DNA of 64,000 nt from Paraburkholderia sediminicola (GCF_902859805.1 NZ_CADIKC010000018.1:1-64000); one strand, 5' to 3'; shown: positions 26,564-35,631, counted from the first letter of the stretch. The notes: generated by a model from the letters alone, not told the origin. Translations and numbers: made by a program.

Positions 26564-26992
26564 TCAAGGTACTCGGACGACCATCTCGACCTCAAGTTGA
26601 TAGTCCGGCGTATACAGCGCCTGCACGCCGATCGTGGTGATGCTCGGCTTGCCGCCGCTGAACGTATCCCGAAGTGCCGTGAGCGCCTGTTGGAAGCGAC
26701 CGGTCGTCGCGTTAACAACGTAGAGCCGGACCATCACGACATCGTTTGCCGAGGCGCCCAATTCGGTCAGCGCCATCTTGAGGTTAGCTGCGACGATGTG
26801 TGCTTGTGAGGTGAGATCCGGCGGCATGTGCTCCCCATTGGGGGCGCCTGCGACCTGGCCTGACAGGAATGCCAAGCGGCCCGGTTCTGCCACGCTGATC
26901 TGCGCGAACCCTCCCGCAGACATGTCCCATAGAAAGGAAGGGTTATGATGGGTTACCGGTGCCGCAGCGGCTTTCTGTGGTTCTGATGACAT
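26564..26992 (-). CDS. RidA-family (YjgF/YER057c) protein
   Basis: 142 residues, trimeric RidA/YjgF fold. Visible are the N-terminal segment ending GRLAFLSGQVAGAP, the QAHIVAANLKMALTELGASAND helix core (given here as AHIVAANLKMALTELGAS) and VVMVRLYVVNA; the usual C-terminal VEIEAVA-type strand is LEVEMVVRVP. Such proteins deaminate reactive enamines or imines, or act in catabolic pathways. The ATG at 26992 follows AGGAGAGAAAG. It is on the opposite strand to the cupin-SDR operon and ends at the truncation point of the MBL stub. Confidence 0.85.
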   Translation of the reverse strand: MSSEPQKAAAAPVTHHNPSFLWDMSAGGFAQISVAEPGRLAFLSGQVAGAPNGEHMPPDLTSQAHIVAANLKMALTELGASANDVVMVRLYVVNATTGRFQQALTALRDTFSGGKPSITTIGVQALYTPDYQLEVEMVVRVP

Positions 26993-27017
26993 CTTTCTCT
27001 CCTGTAAGGGATGTGCC

Positions 27018-27116
27018 CCGCGACACCGGACGCGGCTGGTAGTAAACGCCGGTCCGGTTCAGTCCAAATAGCTCGCACTGCCGCTTCACAGGCAGCTTCC
27101 CACTTCGCTCGATCAT
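27018..27116 (-). mobile_element. IS3-family OrfB fragment
   Basis: The minus strand from ATG 27116 encodes MIERSGKLPVKRQCELFGLN then RTGVYYQPRPVSRG, which matches the N terminus of IS3-family transposase OrfB (the standard LPVxRQCELLGLxRSGxYY pattern). Nothing else of the element survives. It lies in the 200-base gap between RidA and the next SDR and is probably a relic of a deleted insertion sequence. Confidence 0.75.
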
Positions 27117-27189
27117 CGCTTGCCGCTCGGACCAGGGAATCGCCCGAGCGCGCGATCTAAAAGATCAGGGCCGTACCCGCGTACCGCCT

Positions 27190-27936
27190 TCAGAGTTGCG
27201 ACCAACCGCCATCGACTGGAAGTTCCATGCCTGTCGTGAAGGTCGCATCGAACCCGAGGTAGAGGACCGCCTTCGCAATTTCCTCCGACGTGCCGAAGCG
27301 CTTCATCGGAATCATGCCGATCGTCTTCTCCCTAACCTGGGCGACCACGGCTTTATCGGGAAACACTTTGTTGAGGATCGGCGTGTCGATGGGGCCGGGC
27401 GTCACCGCGTTGACGCGAATTGCGCGAGGAAGCAGCTCGACGGCAAGCGTCCGAGCGAGTGATCGCAGCGCAGCCTTGGCGGCTCCGTAGGTGGCTTGGC
27501 CCGGCAGTCCCTTTACGTTGGCGACGGAGGTCGTGAGGACGACGGAGCCTCCCCGATTGATCAGCGACGCGAACTTCTGGACCGCGAAAAAGGGGCCCTT
27601 GGCGTTCAGGTTGAACATCTCGTCATAGATGGCTTCCGTCACGCTCCCGAGAGGCGTTGGAATGCTGAACCCGGCGTTGACGAAAAGCAGGTCGATGGTG
27701 TCGAACTCGGTCTTCACCTGAGCGGCGAGGGCGTCGATGTCGGTTAGCGACCGCGCGTCGCTCGAAACCACGATCGCGCCGTCCCCAAGCTCTTGCTGCG
27801 CCGACTCCAAGCCCTCCTGCGAGCGGCCGGTCACCAGAACGCGCGCGCCCCCGTCGATGAGCATCTTCGCTGTCGCGAGCCCTATGCCGCTCGTGCCGCC
27901 GATAATCACCACCTTTTTATCTTGGTACCGGTTCAT
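27190..27936 (-). CDS. Short-chain dehydrogenase/reductase (SDR)
   Basis: 248 residues, classical SDR. Cofactor motif IIGGTSGIG, NAG motif FVNAGFS, catalytic Ser in LTTSVANVKG, YGAAK Tyr-Lys pair, and PGPIDTPIL. The C terminus (GMELPVDGGWSQL) differs from the other SDRs here. Start ATG 27936 has AAGGAGA at optimal spacing. It follows the next SDR (28098-29072) on the same strand with a 161-base gap, so both may respond to the divergent TetR at 29190. Substrate unknown. Confidence 0.9.
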   Translation of the reverse strand: MNRYQDKKVVIIGGTSGIGLATAKMLIDGGARVLVTGRSQEGLESAQQELGDGAIVVSSDARSLTDIDALAAQVKTEFDTIDLLFVNAGFSIPTPLGSVTEAIYDEMFNLNAKGPFFAVQKFASLINRGGSVVLTTSVANVKGLPGQATYGAAKAALRSLARTLAVELLPRAIRVNAVTPGPIDTPILNKVFPDKAVVAQVREKTIGMIPMKRFGTSEEIAKAVLYLGFDATFTTGMELPVDGGWSQL

Positions 27937-28097
27937 ATGTGTTCTCCTTGAGAGGGTTAGGGTTACTTTGCCGATACTTAGCTACTTTGCACTACTATTC
28001 ATTTAAAAATACCATATGGCCCGTGGGCGATCATGTAACTACGCAATCTCCCGCTGATTCTGACAACTGCGACCATTTCGCCGCGACCGGCGCACCT

Positions 28098-29072
28098 TCA
28101 GGACACCGCGCGCAAGGATTCCGCGTACGACCAGTTGACGCCAGAGACGTTGACGACGGCCTGCCACGCGGCTTCTTGATTCGCGCCATCGAGGAGGTGT
28201 GGGTGTAGCTGCGCCTCAATTGGGCCTGAGAACTTCCCTTGAGCGGAGGCGAAGAATTGCCCTGAGACCTCGGTTCCGAACTTCGAGGCCTGGATATACC
28301 GGCCCGCTGCCGTCTCCGGCGTCTGATTCATGCCGGGAATGAGGTTCGCGATCGGGATAAACAGATACTTCACGGCCAGGCTAGCCTGTCGCGAAACGTT
28401 GGTCGCAGTCGCCGCACCGGGCGAGACAGCGTACACGGCCATGCCAGAGGGTAGCCGCCGCGCCAACGCTGCGACCCACCAAGCGACGAAGAGCTTCGCG
28501 TCGGCATACGCATTGTTAGGCACGTACTTCACGTTCGGCCCGTTGCGAATCAGGGCTTCCATAGCAGCGGTCAGGTCGCTATGGTGGTATTTGGCAGCGA
28601 GTGCGTCCACGTCGGTGTACTTGAACATGGGTACGCCCCCTCGGGCAGGCTCCGCGCTGGTGATGACAATCCGCGCGTTGGGGCTCAGCAGGTCGGCGCG
28701 GAGCAACCCGACAGTCAATTGATGATGACCGATGAGCGGGGCCTGAGACGCCTCGACGCCCGCCGCAGTGATCACGCGCGCCTTGCCAGGAACCATCCCT
28801 GCATTGAGCAGCAGGAAATCGATCGGCCGACCTCGCTTGACGAGTTCGGCGAGCGCGGACTGGACGCTGGCCGGCGTGTCCAACTCCAGCTCCAGCGGCG
28901 TGAAGACCTGTCTTTTAGTTTCCGCTGCGAGTTGAGCGGCCGTTTCCTGGGCCCGAGCCAGGCTACGGCCAGTGACGATGATCTCGCGCCAGCCCTCTCC
29001 GGCAAGTGTGCGGGCAGCCGCATAACCGAGCCCGGAGGTGGCACCGGTGACGAGCACGATTGAATGTTCCAT
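28098..29072 (-). CDS. Extended SDR oxidoreductase
   Basis: 324 residues, longer than a classical SDR. Motifs: VLVTGATSGLGYAAA, LLLNAGMVPG, then the YADAK segment for the catalytic Tyr/Lys. It resembles the retinol-dehydrogenase/protochlorophyllide-reductase-like SDR branch. The start ATG at 29072 faces the TetR gene at 29190, leaving a 117-base shared promoter region. Substrate cannot be told from sequence. Confidence 0.87.
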   Translation of the reverse strand: MEHSIVLVTGATSGLGYAAARTLAGEGWREIIVTGRSLARAQETAAQLAAETKRQVFTPLELELDTPASVQSALAELVKRGRPIDFLLLNAGMVPGKARVITAAGVEASQAPLIGHHQLTVGLLRADLLSPNARIVITSAEPARGGVPMFKYTDVDALAAKYHHSDLTAAMEALIRNGPNVKYVPNNAYADAKLFVAWWVAALARRLPSGMAVYAVSPGAATATNVSRQASLAVKYLFIPIANLIPGMNQTPETAAGRYIQASKFGTEVSGQFFASAQGKFSGPIEAQLHPHLLDGANQEAAWQAVVNVSGVNWSYAESLRAVS

Positions 29073-29180
29073 GGGCGTCTCAGTGGTAAAGGGGAAAGGT
29101 CGAGTCGTGAGGCCACGGACGACTTGCTAATTTCGAACCATTCAGTTATATATTGATGCAATGACGAGTGTCAAGGATTT

Positions 29181-29198
29181 TTGAACCAAATGATTCAA
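29181..29198. promoter_or_regulatory. Possible TetR operator
   Basis: TTGAACCAAATGATTCAA carries TTGAA/TTCAA arms and overlaps the start of the TetR gene. A related half-site GAACCATTCA occurs at about 29136-29145. The position between the divergent SDR and TetR genes fits an autoregulatory operator. Confidence 0.35.
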
Positions 29199-29804
29199 AA
29201 TGCTGCTAGACCGAGGGGCCGACCGCGCAGCTTCGACGAGACAGGGGCGCTGGAAAAGGCGACTCAGGTGTTCTGGTCGAAAGGCTACGACGGAGTGACG
29301 ATTGACGATCTCGTCGCCGGGATGGGTGTGGGACGGCCGAGCCTGTATGCCGTCTTTGGGGACAAGCGGGCGATATTCTTGCGGGTCCTTAAGGCGTACG
29401 CAGAACGGAAAGGCGCATCAGCCGCGAAGGCACTCCTCTCACCACAGAGTCTTCGCGACTCGATCACGGGCTTTCTGAGGTACGCCGTCGAAAGTGCGAC
29501 CGAGAAAGGGTCCGCCCGGGGCTGCCTTCTGATTTGCGTCGCGCCGCTTGTGGACGACCCTGAGGTCCGGCAGTTCCTGCAGAACGCGGCCGCTGGTGGC
29601 ACCGCGCTGGTGGAAGGTCGTTTCCGGGACGCTATCAGCGCGGGAGAAATCCCATCTGACTTTCCCGTCGCCGCGCGCGCAACCCAAGTCACGGATTTAG
29701 CGCGTGGGCTAACCATGCGTGCGCAGCTAGGAGTGCCGCGCAAGACGCTCCTCAACGATGCCGAGGAAGCGGCCGACTTGGCGCTCCTGCCGCGACGCGT
29801 CTGA
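29190..29804 (+). CDS. TetR/AcrR-family transcriptional regulator
   Basis: About 204 residues. The HTH (about 12-60) reads GRPRSFDETGALEKATQVFW then TIDDLVAGMGVGRPSLYAVFGDKRAIFL in TetR order; the C-terminal domain contains ARGCLLICVAP. An in-frame TTG at 29181 would add three residues; ATG 29190 is preferred. It is divergent from the SDR at 28098-29072 and probably represses it. Confidence 0.88.
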   Translation: MIQNAARPRGRPRSFDETGALEKATQVFWSKGYDGVTIDDLVAGMGVGRPSLYAVFGDKRAIFLRVLKAYAERKGASAAKALLSPQSLRDSITGFLRYAVESATEKGSARGCLLICVAPLVDDPEVRQFLQNAAAGGTALVEGRFRDAISAGEIPSDFPVAARATQVTDLARGLTMRAQLGVPRKTLLNDAEEAADLALLPRRV

Positions 29805-30222
29805 CGGGTCATTGGAAGAAAATTCATTGAGAGACGATCACGACAACTGACATGAGCGGCGGATCCGGGCGTTTCGTCGTCTGATGAACAAGGTGGCGAC
29901 GTGGTCAATCGACTCCAAGCGCGCCGATGGGAACACAACAGTTTTTTCACTTACTGCGGCAGTGCGGGACGGATATTTCATTTTCCTTGGCACGTGCTGG
30001 TTGCTCGACGCCACTCTTGCTGAAAAATCGCCTTACCTTCAACGACGCATTTTTCATTATTGGTGGCACCCGACAACACAAGACTCCACCGCAATGCATT
30101 AGCCGACTGTTCCGCAGTCGCCGCTCGCGCGTGCTCATCTGATGGAAATCGCCGATCTACGGCTCGACCCAATGCCATAGACTGTTGGCTCTGCACCCAT
30201 CCAGCTCTGCACCAAACGAGAG
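29805..30222. other. Intergenic stretch between TetR and a small hypothetical gene
   Basis: Short frames on both strands without recognisable families or ribosome sites. No repeat, RNA or insertion-sequence signature was seen. Confidence 0.4.
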
Positions 30223-30573
30223 ATGACCGATTCAAGCAACCTTGACGACGAAGCCCGTGCCGAACTGCTCTGCTATCTGGTGGTGGGGCAACTGGTTGCA
30301 CAAGCGCGGACAGGCGGCTGGCTGCGAACCGACCATGCTGTGGAATTGCTAAACATTTGGCTCAAAGGCAATGGAGCCAGAGCCAACTGGCAGGACCGGC
30401 CGTATCTTGGCACCCTATCGGAAAAGGTAGCACTGGACTTTGCCAGGTTGCCGGGGTTCGCGGATTCAGATTCGCTTGCGCAACTCTTCACCGATGGCTG
30501 GCGGCTGGACTACCGGTCGTCGATTGTCCGCAGGATCTATGCGGCCTGCGAAGACGAGTTGAGGCCAAACTAG
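30223..30573 (+). CDS. Small hypothetical protein
   Basis: 116 residues, acidic, soluble, mostly alpha-helical in appearance, no TM or signal peptide. The family is not recognised. Codon usage is typical of the genome (G/C at third positions) and a GAGAG stretch lies just before the ATG, slightly close for a good ribosome site. There is no operon partner. Confidence 0.5.
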   Translation: MTDSSNLDDEARAELLCYLVVGQLVAQARTGGWLRTDHAVELLNIWLKGNGARANWQDRPYLGTLSEKVALDFARLPGFADSDSLAQLFTDGWRLDYRSSIVRRIYAACEDELRPN

Positions 30574-31005
30574 GGACCGTGCAATCTCTGCCGCATTGCC
30601 AGAGAGACAACCCCGCAATAGGCCTCAACAGGCCGACGATCGTAAGCGAGCAGAGAGCCGGCCATGAGCCTTCTCCGTTAACGCTTGGCGATATATCGAT
30701 CAAGTTACTTCGCCTACCTGCGGCGAAATGATTGCTCATGTCTTTACTAAGTTTTGCTAGAAATTGCTCGTGCATACTTCCCTCCCGACGATACGTGAGC
30801 GGCAGGTTGTGGTCGCGCTGAACCGGATGATGACCAGCTCAGGATCGACCCACTGCTGCCATTTTCGGTTCTCCGAAACGGACGCTCAGCAGTCAAAAAT
30901 CACGGCTTCATTTAGCAGGACCACCGACGATCTTCCAGGCCTCTCACTCTTGGCATTAGTCCACGACTTCACGCGCTACGACCTCGATCAATTCAAAATG
31001 CAGAG
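30574..31005. other. Gene-poor stretch with a dispersed repeat
   Basis: No supported gene. Positions 30822-30895 hold one copy of a degenerate element also seen at 42033-42120: GACCxGCTC..TCGACCCACxxCTGCC, then a CGGACGCTC end. Confidence 0.4.
30822..30895 (+). repeat. Degenerate dispersed element, copy 1
   Basis: Matches 42033-42120 in blocks: GATGACCAGCTC / GACGACCGGCTC, TCGACCCACTGCTGCC / TCGACCCACAACTGCC, and CGGACGCTC in both. Such blocks recur between genes in Burkholderiaceae and may be decayed mobile-element or regulatory remnants. Confidence 0.4.
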
Positions 31006-31221
31006 TTACCAATTCGAAATGGTCATGCACCGAATATGAACCTCCCGAAATTCCTCGGCACTGGAGAACGTTTCGCCACGCCAGACCTCCTCCGGAATAT
31101 CGCCGAATTTGATCTTATACACTTTGTTCGCTTTGATGATGCAGCGAAGCCTTTGCTTCAAATCGTAGACCTCAATGATGCCGCCCGGTGCATACCCTAG
31201 CGCGTTGTGAATTTGTTTTGG
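31006..31221 (-). pseudogene. Possible ASCH-domain fragment
   Basis: On the minus strand the frame reads GGIIEVYDLKQRLRCIIKAN then KVYKIKFGDIPEEVWRGETF and SSAEEFREVH before a TAA (31008-31006). The FGDIPEEVWRGE..S.EEF pattern resembles ASCH-domain proteins. An in-frame TAG at 31224-31222 lies immediately upstream and no start codon exists between, so only the C-terminal part is left. Family assignment is tentative. Confidence 0.4.
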
Positions 31222-31339
31222 CTAGCAGTACGTTCCGGCGGCGTTCACCGTCCGGCACTGAACTACCGTGATCGATCTGTAGGAGACAGTCGAACCGGAT
31301 CGAAAGCGAAAACTCCATACTAAACACCTTGTTTTGACG

Positions 31340-31894
31340 TTATCGCCGAGACGCTCCTAGCTGGGCATAGGCATATCCGCAAGGTGCTGGAGGCGAGGTT
31401 TGCGAATACATGTAAGAGTGCTCGTACATTGTCTTGTAAGCAAAACCCCAAAGCGGCCGTACCAACTCAACCTGAACTCCGTCGCCGGCCGCAGCGTTTC
31501 CGATTTCCTTGGTACGACACTGAACTCCGTCGCGTACTTCGACAGTCGCATAAGGCGCAACAACATCGCCCAAAAAAAACATTATTCCTAGTCCTCCAAC
31601 CGGCAAAATTAAAATGCCGAGGACCACGGGCGTCGTGAATACAATGCCTGTCACGGCTCCAAGAAGTTTTGGGCGGACTAAAAAACTTGCAAATGCAAAA
31701 TAGATATATCCGGCGATACCTAAAAGCAGCGCACAGAAGTTAAGTGAGCGTAGCTGAAAGGATATTCCTGCAGCCCCGCATACCACCGGCGCGCATGCCA
31801 GCAGCACGCAGAACACATATGCCTTACTGCGTGAACGAAGGCACGCCCATAAGACCATGATCATCAAAGCGACTGCTACAGCTCGGCCAAACAT
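31340..31894 (-). CDS. Hypothetical membrane protein with four TM helices
   Basis: About 184 residues from ATG 31894. Hydrophobic helices appear at roughly 5-20, 26-43, 49-70 and 80-105, followed by a soluble C-terminal third (VEVRDGVQCRTKEIGN, then WGFAYKTMYE). The family is not recognised. The open frame continues to 31957 but the added N terminus is polar. Composition is slightly lower in GC than neighbours. No operon partner is present. Confidence 0.5.
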   Translation of the reverse strand: MFGRAVAVALMIMVLWACLRSRSKAYVFCVLLACAPVVCGAAGISFQLRSLNFCALLLGIAGYIYFAFASFLVRPKLLGAVTGIVFTTPVVLGILILPVGGLGIMFFLGDVVAPYATVEVRDGVQCRTKEIGNAAAGDGVQVELVRPLWGFAYKTMYEHSYMYSQTSPPAPCGYAYAQLGASRR

Positions 31895-31957
31895 AACGAA
31901 CCCGTTTTTTGGAAGGTCTCGTTGAGTGCGTTCAGCAACTGCTGACTCGCTTACCAA

Positions 31958-32421
31958 ACAGTCTCACTGTCGGCCGATAGCGCTGAAACTTTAGCTTTCC
32001 CGCATGTGACGAAATAGACCGACCGCACGGTTCGGATTGTCGGCGATTTACCTGAGATTGTCGAAGGTCCGCAACTGGCCGACCGGCGCCTGATGCGGCA
32101 GCCCTTCTGCGTACCGGAGTGACCGGCCGCGGACGTTGGCCAAGCGATAGCGCAGAACAGTCATCTGTTCTATCTGATGCGCTCCCTTTACGGTTGCTTT
32201 TACTGATCCGACCGCCACCGTACAGACTTACCGCGTCATCCCATGAGACTGTCTATTTGGACCTGCGTGCATCAACGATGTTGAATCGCCCCCGCAAGGC
32301 AGACCTTTGGGAACGCCGGGACGGGTACTGGCACCGCGGTCAGTTACTGTGACCGTGTAGCAACTGCCCGGAACGTATCGCCGGTTCCTCGCGCGCCGTC
32401 CGGTGCGAAATGGGGATAAAA
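31958..32421. other. Intergenic region before soluble histidine kinase
   Basis: No supported gene. An inverted repeat CGGTCA-N7-TGACCG (32337-32355) lies about 65 bases before the kinase start and might be an operator. Confidence 0.4.
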
Positions 32422-33282
32422 ATGTCAGCACATACTACGTCCGCCGGTTTATCAGCATACGGTTCTGTCTTGAGACGCGCGGTCGCCTCGGACGAAATGA
32501 TGGAGCACGCTTTGCCGCAGACCGCTGTCGTTCCTTTCGCTCATTCGCCAAGGGTAGGCGATCCTGTCGGCGCACCGCAGCTGAAGGATCAGATTCTGGC
32601 GATGGTGGCCCACGAGCTTCGTGGACCATTGACTCCGCTCGGGCTCGCCACGCAACTCATTCGCCGGGTGTCGACGGATCGGTCGGAGGTGCTTCGGTCG
32701 CTTGCCATGATCGACCGGCAAATTACACTCATTGCCCGACTTGCAGACGACCTGATGGACGCTACACGGGTCGGCAGGAGCGCACTTCGCATCAGCAAGG
32801 AACGCATCAACGTCGCCACGGTTCTGGCCGCTCCATTGAGCGCGGCTGCACTGGAAGCAGGCAGACGCAACCAGATATTCACCGTGGAAATTTCCGACAG
32901 GACAATGGTCATTGACGGCGATCCTGTCCGGCTCGCACAGGCCTTCAACAACGTCCTGCATAACGCGGTGAAATACACACCGGAAAATGGGTGCATTACC
33001 GTGCATGTGCTCGCTGACGGGAAGGACCTCGTCGTATCCGTCAGGGACAGTGGTCTGGGCATATCGGGCGAACTTCTGCCACATATCTTCGACCTCTTCG
33101 CTCAATCCAGCCGAACAGTTGCGGCAAGCGCCGGCGGCTTGGGGATCGGCCTTGCCGTCGTGAAGGCGGTTGCTGAATCTCATGGCGGCACGGTGTCGGC
33201 TACCAGCGCCGGCCCCGGTACCGGTAGCGAATTCACGCTTCGGCTGCCCATCGTGATCGACCGGCGCATCGGTGGCTTATGA
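32422..33282 (+). CDS. Soluble sensor histidine kinase
   Basis: 286 residues, no TM helices. A short N-terminal region (1-60) precedes a HisKA domain with MVAHELRGPLTPLGLATQL (phospho-acceptor His) and an HATPase with NVLHNAVKYTPENG (N-box), RDSGLGISGE (G1) and GGLGIGLAVVKAV (G2). The kinase core resembles that of the CheB-CheR hybrid kinases in this window. No input or receiver domain is present, so it may work with a separate sensor or with the hybrids. I chose ATG 32422, preceded by GGGGAT, over 32410. Its stop overlaps the convergent CsbD gene by 6 bases. Confidence 0.87.
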   Translation: MSAHTTSAGLSAYGSVLRRAVASDEMMEHALPQTAVVPFAHSPRVGDPVGAPQLKDQILAMVAHELRGPLTPLGLATQLIRRVSTDRSEVLRSLAMIDRQITLIARLADDLMDATRVGRSALRISKERINVATVLAAPLSAAALEAGRRNQIFTVEISDRTMVIDGDPVRLAQAFNNVLHNAVKYTPENGCITVHVLADGKDLVVSVRDSGLGISGELLPHIFDLFAQSSRTVAASAGGLGIGLAVVKAVAESHGGTVSATSAGPGTGSEFTLRLPIVIDRRIGGL

Positions 33283-33456
33283 GCGTTTCCTGAGACGCGC
33301 CTTGGCATTGCCATACGATACCTGCGTCTTGCCGATGACCTGCTCGACGCGCCCCTTCCAAGTGACCGTCCGGTTTCCGATGATCTTGCCGAGGCCGGCA
33401 CGCAGTTTGCCGGTCATCTCCCGTATCCAGCCCTGCATCTGGTCCTTGTTCATCAT
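33277..33456 (-). CDS. CsbD-family stress protein
   Basis: 59 residues. The sequence has the CsbD pattern: MQGWIREMTGKLRAGLGKII, then VTWKGRVEQVIGKTQVSYGN. Such small hydrophilic proteins are induced by general stress in many bacteria; the molecular role is not known. The ATG at 33456 (a second in-frame ATG follows) has AAGGTG upstream; the frame is open to 33492 but the added residues are not family-like. It converges with the kinase gene. Confidence 0.8.
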   Translation of the reverse strand: MMNKDQMQGWIREMTGKLRAGLGKIIGNRTVTWKGRVEQVIGKTQVSYGNAKARLRKRS

Positions 33457-33632
33457 TGTGCACCTTGAGCGTTGCTTCGATCGGAACAGCATGATGGCAA
33501 TCGGTAAAACAATCGGTCCGCCACCGGACAGACACCGCTCGGGAGTTGGCGCACATATGATCTGTTCGATGGAATTCGCCGTACCGATGGCAATCCCTTC
33601 GCGAGTCCATCGAACTCCTTTGGAGACCGATC

Positions 33633-34115
33633 ATGAGACTCGTTGCACCTCAATTCCAACCGCGAACTGTATCGGCGTTCGCGATAGCGGTTTTTCTCGC
33701 TCTAACGGCGTTCGCTAATCCTGCAGGCGCTACCTCCCCCTCTCAGACTCCACCACGTGCAAGCGTGATGACCGTTGCAACCCAAGACCGGGTCGATACG
33801 CGCATCAGTGGACTTCACACGAGACTTCAGATCACCGCGGCGCAGGAAGAACTCTGGCAAAAGGTCGCGCGGGTCATGCGTGACAATGCGGGCACGATGG
33901 ACTCGCTCAGACAGGCACGGGCCAGTAACGTCAACAGCATGAGCGCGGTCGACGATCTCAAGTCCTATGGCCAGATCGCCGACGCCCATGCGGACGGCAT
34001 CAGAAAGCTCACTCCTGCGTTTCAGGCACTGTACGACAGCATGTCCGACGTTCAGAAGAAGAATGCCGATCTGATTTTCCAGACTGACCATCGCCACTCC
34101 GCCAAGAAAGGGTGA
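33633..34115 (+). CDS. Spy/CpxP-like LTxxQ-motif periplasmic protein
   Basis: 160 residues with a signal peptide (hydrophobic core AFAIAVFLALTAFANPAGA, cleavage near 33). The mature part is helical and charged: LHTRLQITAAQEELWQKVAR is the LTxxQ-type motif, followed by a long amphipathic helix to residue 150. By family it is a periplasmic chaperone or envelope-stress protein. GGAGACC precedes the ATG. It is followed by the His-rich secreted protein on the same strand. Confidence 0.75.
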   Translation: MRLVAPQFQPRTVSAFAIAVFLALTAFANPAGATSPSQTPPRASVMTVATQDRVDTRISGLHTRLQITAAQEELWQKVARVMRDNAGTMDSLRQARASNVNSMSAVDDLKSYGQIADAHADGIRKLTPAFQALYDSMSDVQKKNADLIFQTDHRHSAKKG

Positions 34116-34186
34116 TCTCGGGATACCCGCAACGGGAAGCGGGCTGGGGCTTCAGTGAGGCCCCGGATCGCAGACAGGAGCACATC

Positions 34187-34540
34187 ATGAAAATCCAAAG
34201 AGTGCGAGCCGCGTGCCTTGGCTCGATGAAGACCAGAATCATGGCTGCAGCTTGCCTGGCATTGGCTGTTGGCGGCATGTCCATGGCACCGGCCTTTGGC
34301 GAAGGAAATAGCAACCACGAGGGCCAACAGCAGCATGGCGCAAGTAACAACTATCGGCATAACCAGGAAGGACATCAGTCGGATCACGGCAACCGGCAGG
34401 CGTATCAGCATCACGGCGATGACCACCGTCGCGGCGATTATTACGGTAACCAGGACTATGTGTATGCACCGCCCCCCGTGGTCTATGCCCCAGAGTCGGC
34501 ACCGGGCATAAGCTTGTTTATACCGCTCCAGTTCCGGTAG
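34187..34540 (+). CDS. Small secreted His/Tyr-rich protein
   Basis: 117 residues from ATG 34187, preceded by AGGAG. A signal peptide (about 15-38, ending AFG) is followed by a low-complexity region rich in His, Gln, Asn and Tyr (HQSDHGNRQAYQHHGDDHRR, DYYGNQDYVY) and a Pro-rich APPPVVYAPES tail. Such sequences occur in envelope-stress-induced proteins of Burkholderia; metal or water binding is possible but unproven. It lies 71 bases after the Spy-like gene and is likely co-transcribed. Confidence 0.6.
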   Translation: MKIQRVRAACLGSMKTRIMAAACLALAVGGMSMAPAFGEGNSNHEGQQQHGASNNYRHNQEGHQSDHGNRQAYQHHGDDHRRGDYYGNQDYVYAPPPVVYAPESAPGISLFIPLQFR

Positions 34541-34910
34541 AGCGAAGGAGCCGCGTATTGCTGATATTCTGGGGCACCATTTAAGTAAAGAGGGAACTTC
34601 GATTATCCGAAGCGTGCGCGCCGGCTCAGCCCTTCTTTCAACTCAACGAACCTTCAGCGTGGCCACACGCGAACCACGGCTGACGGCGCGTCAGCGCGCG
34701 CAACGACGAGCCATACCCATCGCGCGCGATCAAACTATAATTTGAAGAGGGCTCGGTCAAACTCGGAGTTTAGAGCGTACTGCCATGCCGCAGCGGCTTC
34801 GCTAGTTTTTTTGTCTGACGCTTTCGCCAAGCTGCCGTCGAAACTTGACATTGCCCGGAACAAATCGGTGAAGACGTGCAGTTTCTGGGGAGGTGCACGG
34901 GGGGCGACAC
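34541..34910. other. Intergenic region before first Crp/Fnr gene
   Basis: No supported gene. A hairpin-like CGCGCGCAACG...CGCGCGCG run at 34690-34725 may be part of a terminator for the preceding genes, but no clear T-tract follows. Confidence 0.35.
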
Positions 34911-35631
34911 ATGCAAAGCCAACCTCGTTTCAAAGAAGATCACCTGCTCGCCGTTCTACCCGAAGCGGAGTTGCTCCGTCTTACCCCGCATCTGGTGCCG
35001 GTTGAAATGCCTTTGGGGCACGTCGTGTACGAGTCGGGCGATCACCTTCACGATGTCTATTTTCCGACCACGTCCATCGTCTCGCTGCTGTATGTCATGG
35101 AAGACGGGTCGTCAGCCGAAATTGCGATCGTGGGTAACGAAGGACTCATCGGCATTGCGCTTTTTTTTGGGCGGCGAAACCACACCGAGCCGGGCGATCG
35201 TGCAAAGCGCAGGGGCGGCGTATCGGCTGGACGCCAGGATTCTGAAGGAGGAATTCCATCGAGCCGGCCCGGTGCAGCGGCTGTTGTTGCGTTATACCCA
35301 GGCACTGATTACGCAGATGGCCCAGACCGCCGTTTGCAACCGGCATCATTCGATCGACCAGCAATTATGCCGCTGGCTGCTGCTCAGCATGGACCGCCTG
35401 CCGTCGAACGAGTTGAAGATGACGCAGGAGCTAATCGCCAACATGCTTGGCGTGCGGAGATCCGGCGTGACGGAAGCGGCGCTGAAACTGCAGGACGCGG
35501 GACTGATTCGCTACAGTCATGGGCACATCGAGGTGCTGGATAGACCGGGGCTAGAGCAACGCGTGTGTGAATGTTATGGCGTGGTGAAACAGGAATTCGA
35601 CCGGTTGCTGCCTGATCTGGGGGCGCTATAA
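34911..35631 (+). pseudogene. Crp/Fnr-family regulator, frameshifted in a T8 run
   Basis: The first frame starts at ATG 34911 and is colinear with the other 239-residue Crp/Fnr paralogues in this window (EDHLLAVLPEAELLR, GHVVYESGDHLHDVYFPTTS, EIAIVGNEGLIGIALF). At 35160-35168 the run C-T8 shifts the frame; with seven Ts it would read LFLGGETTPS, exactly as in the paralogues (LFMGGETTPS). The second frame then continues to the family C terminus and stops at 35631. The HTH, MTQELIANMLGVRRSGVTEA, is intact in the second frame. Loss of function, slippage-based expression or a sequencing error are all possible. Confidence 0.85.

Noticed and set aside
30764..31039. 91-codon plus-strand frame
   Set aside because: Overlaps the dispersed repeat and the ASCH-like fragment; codon use is not gene-like.
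34024..34037. GTACG-ACAG-CATGT, a partial match to the palindrome
   Set aside because: It lies inside the Spy-like coding region and only one arm is correct.
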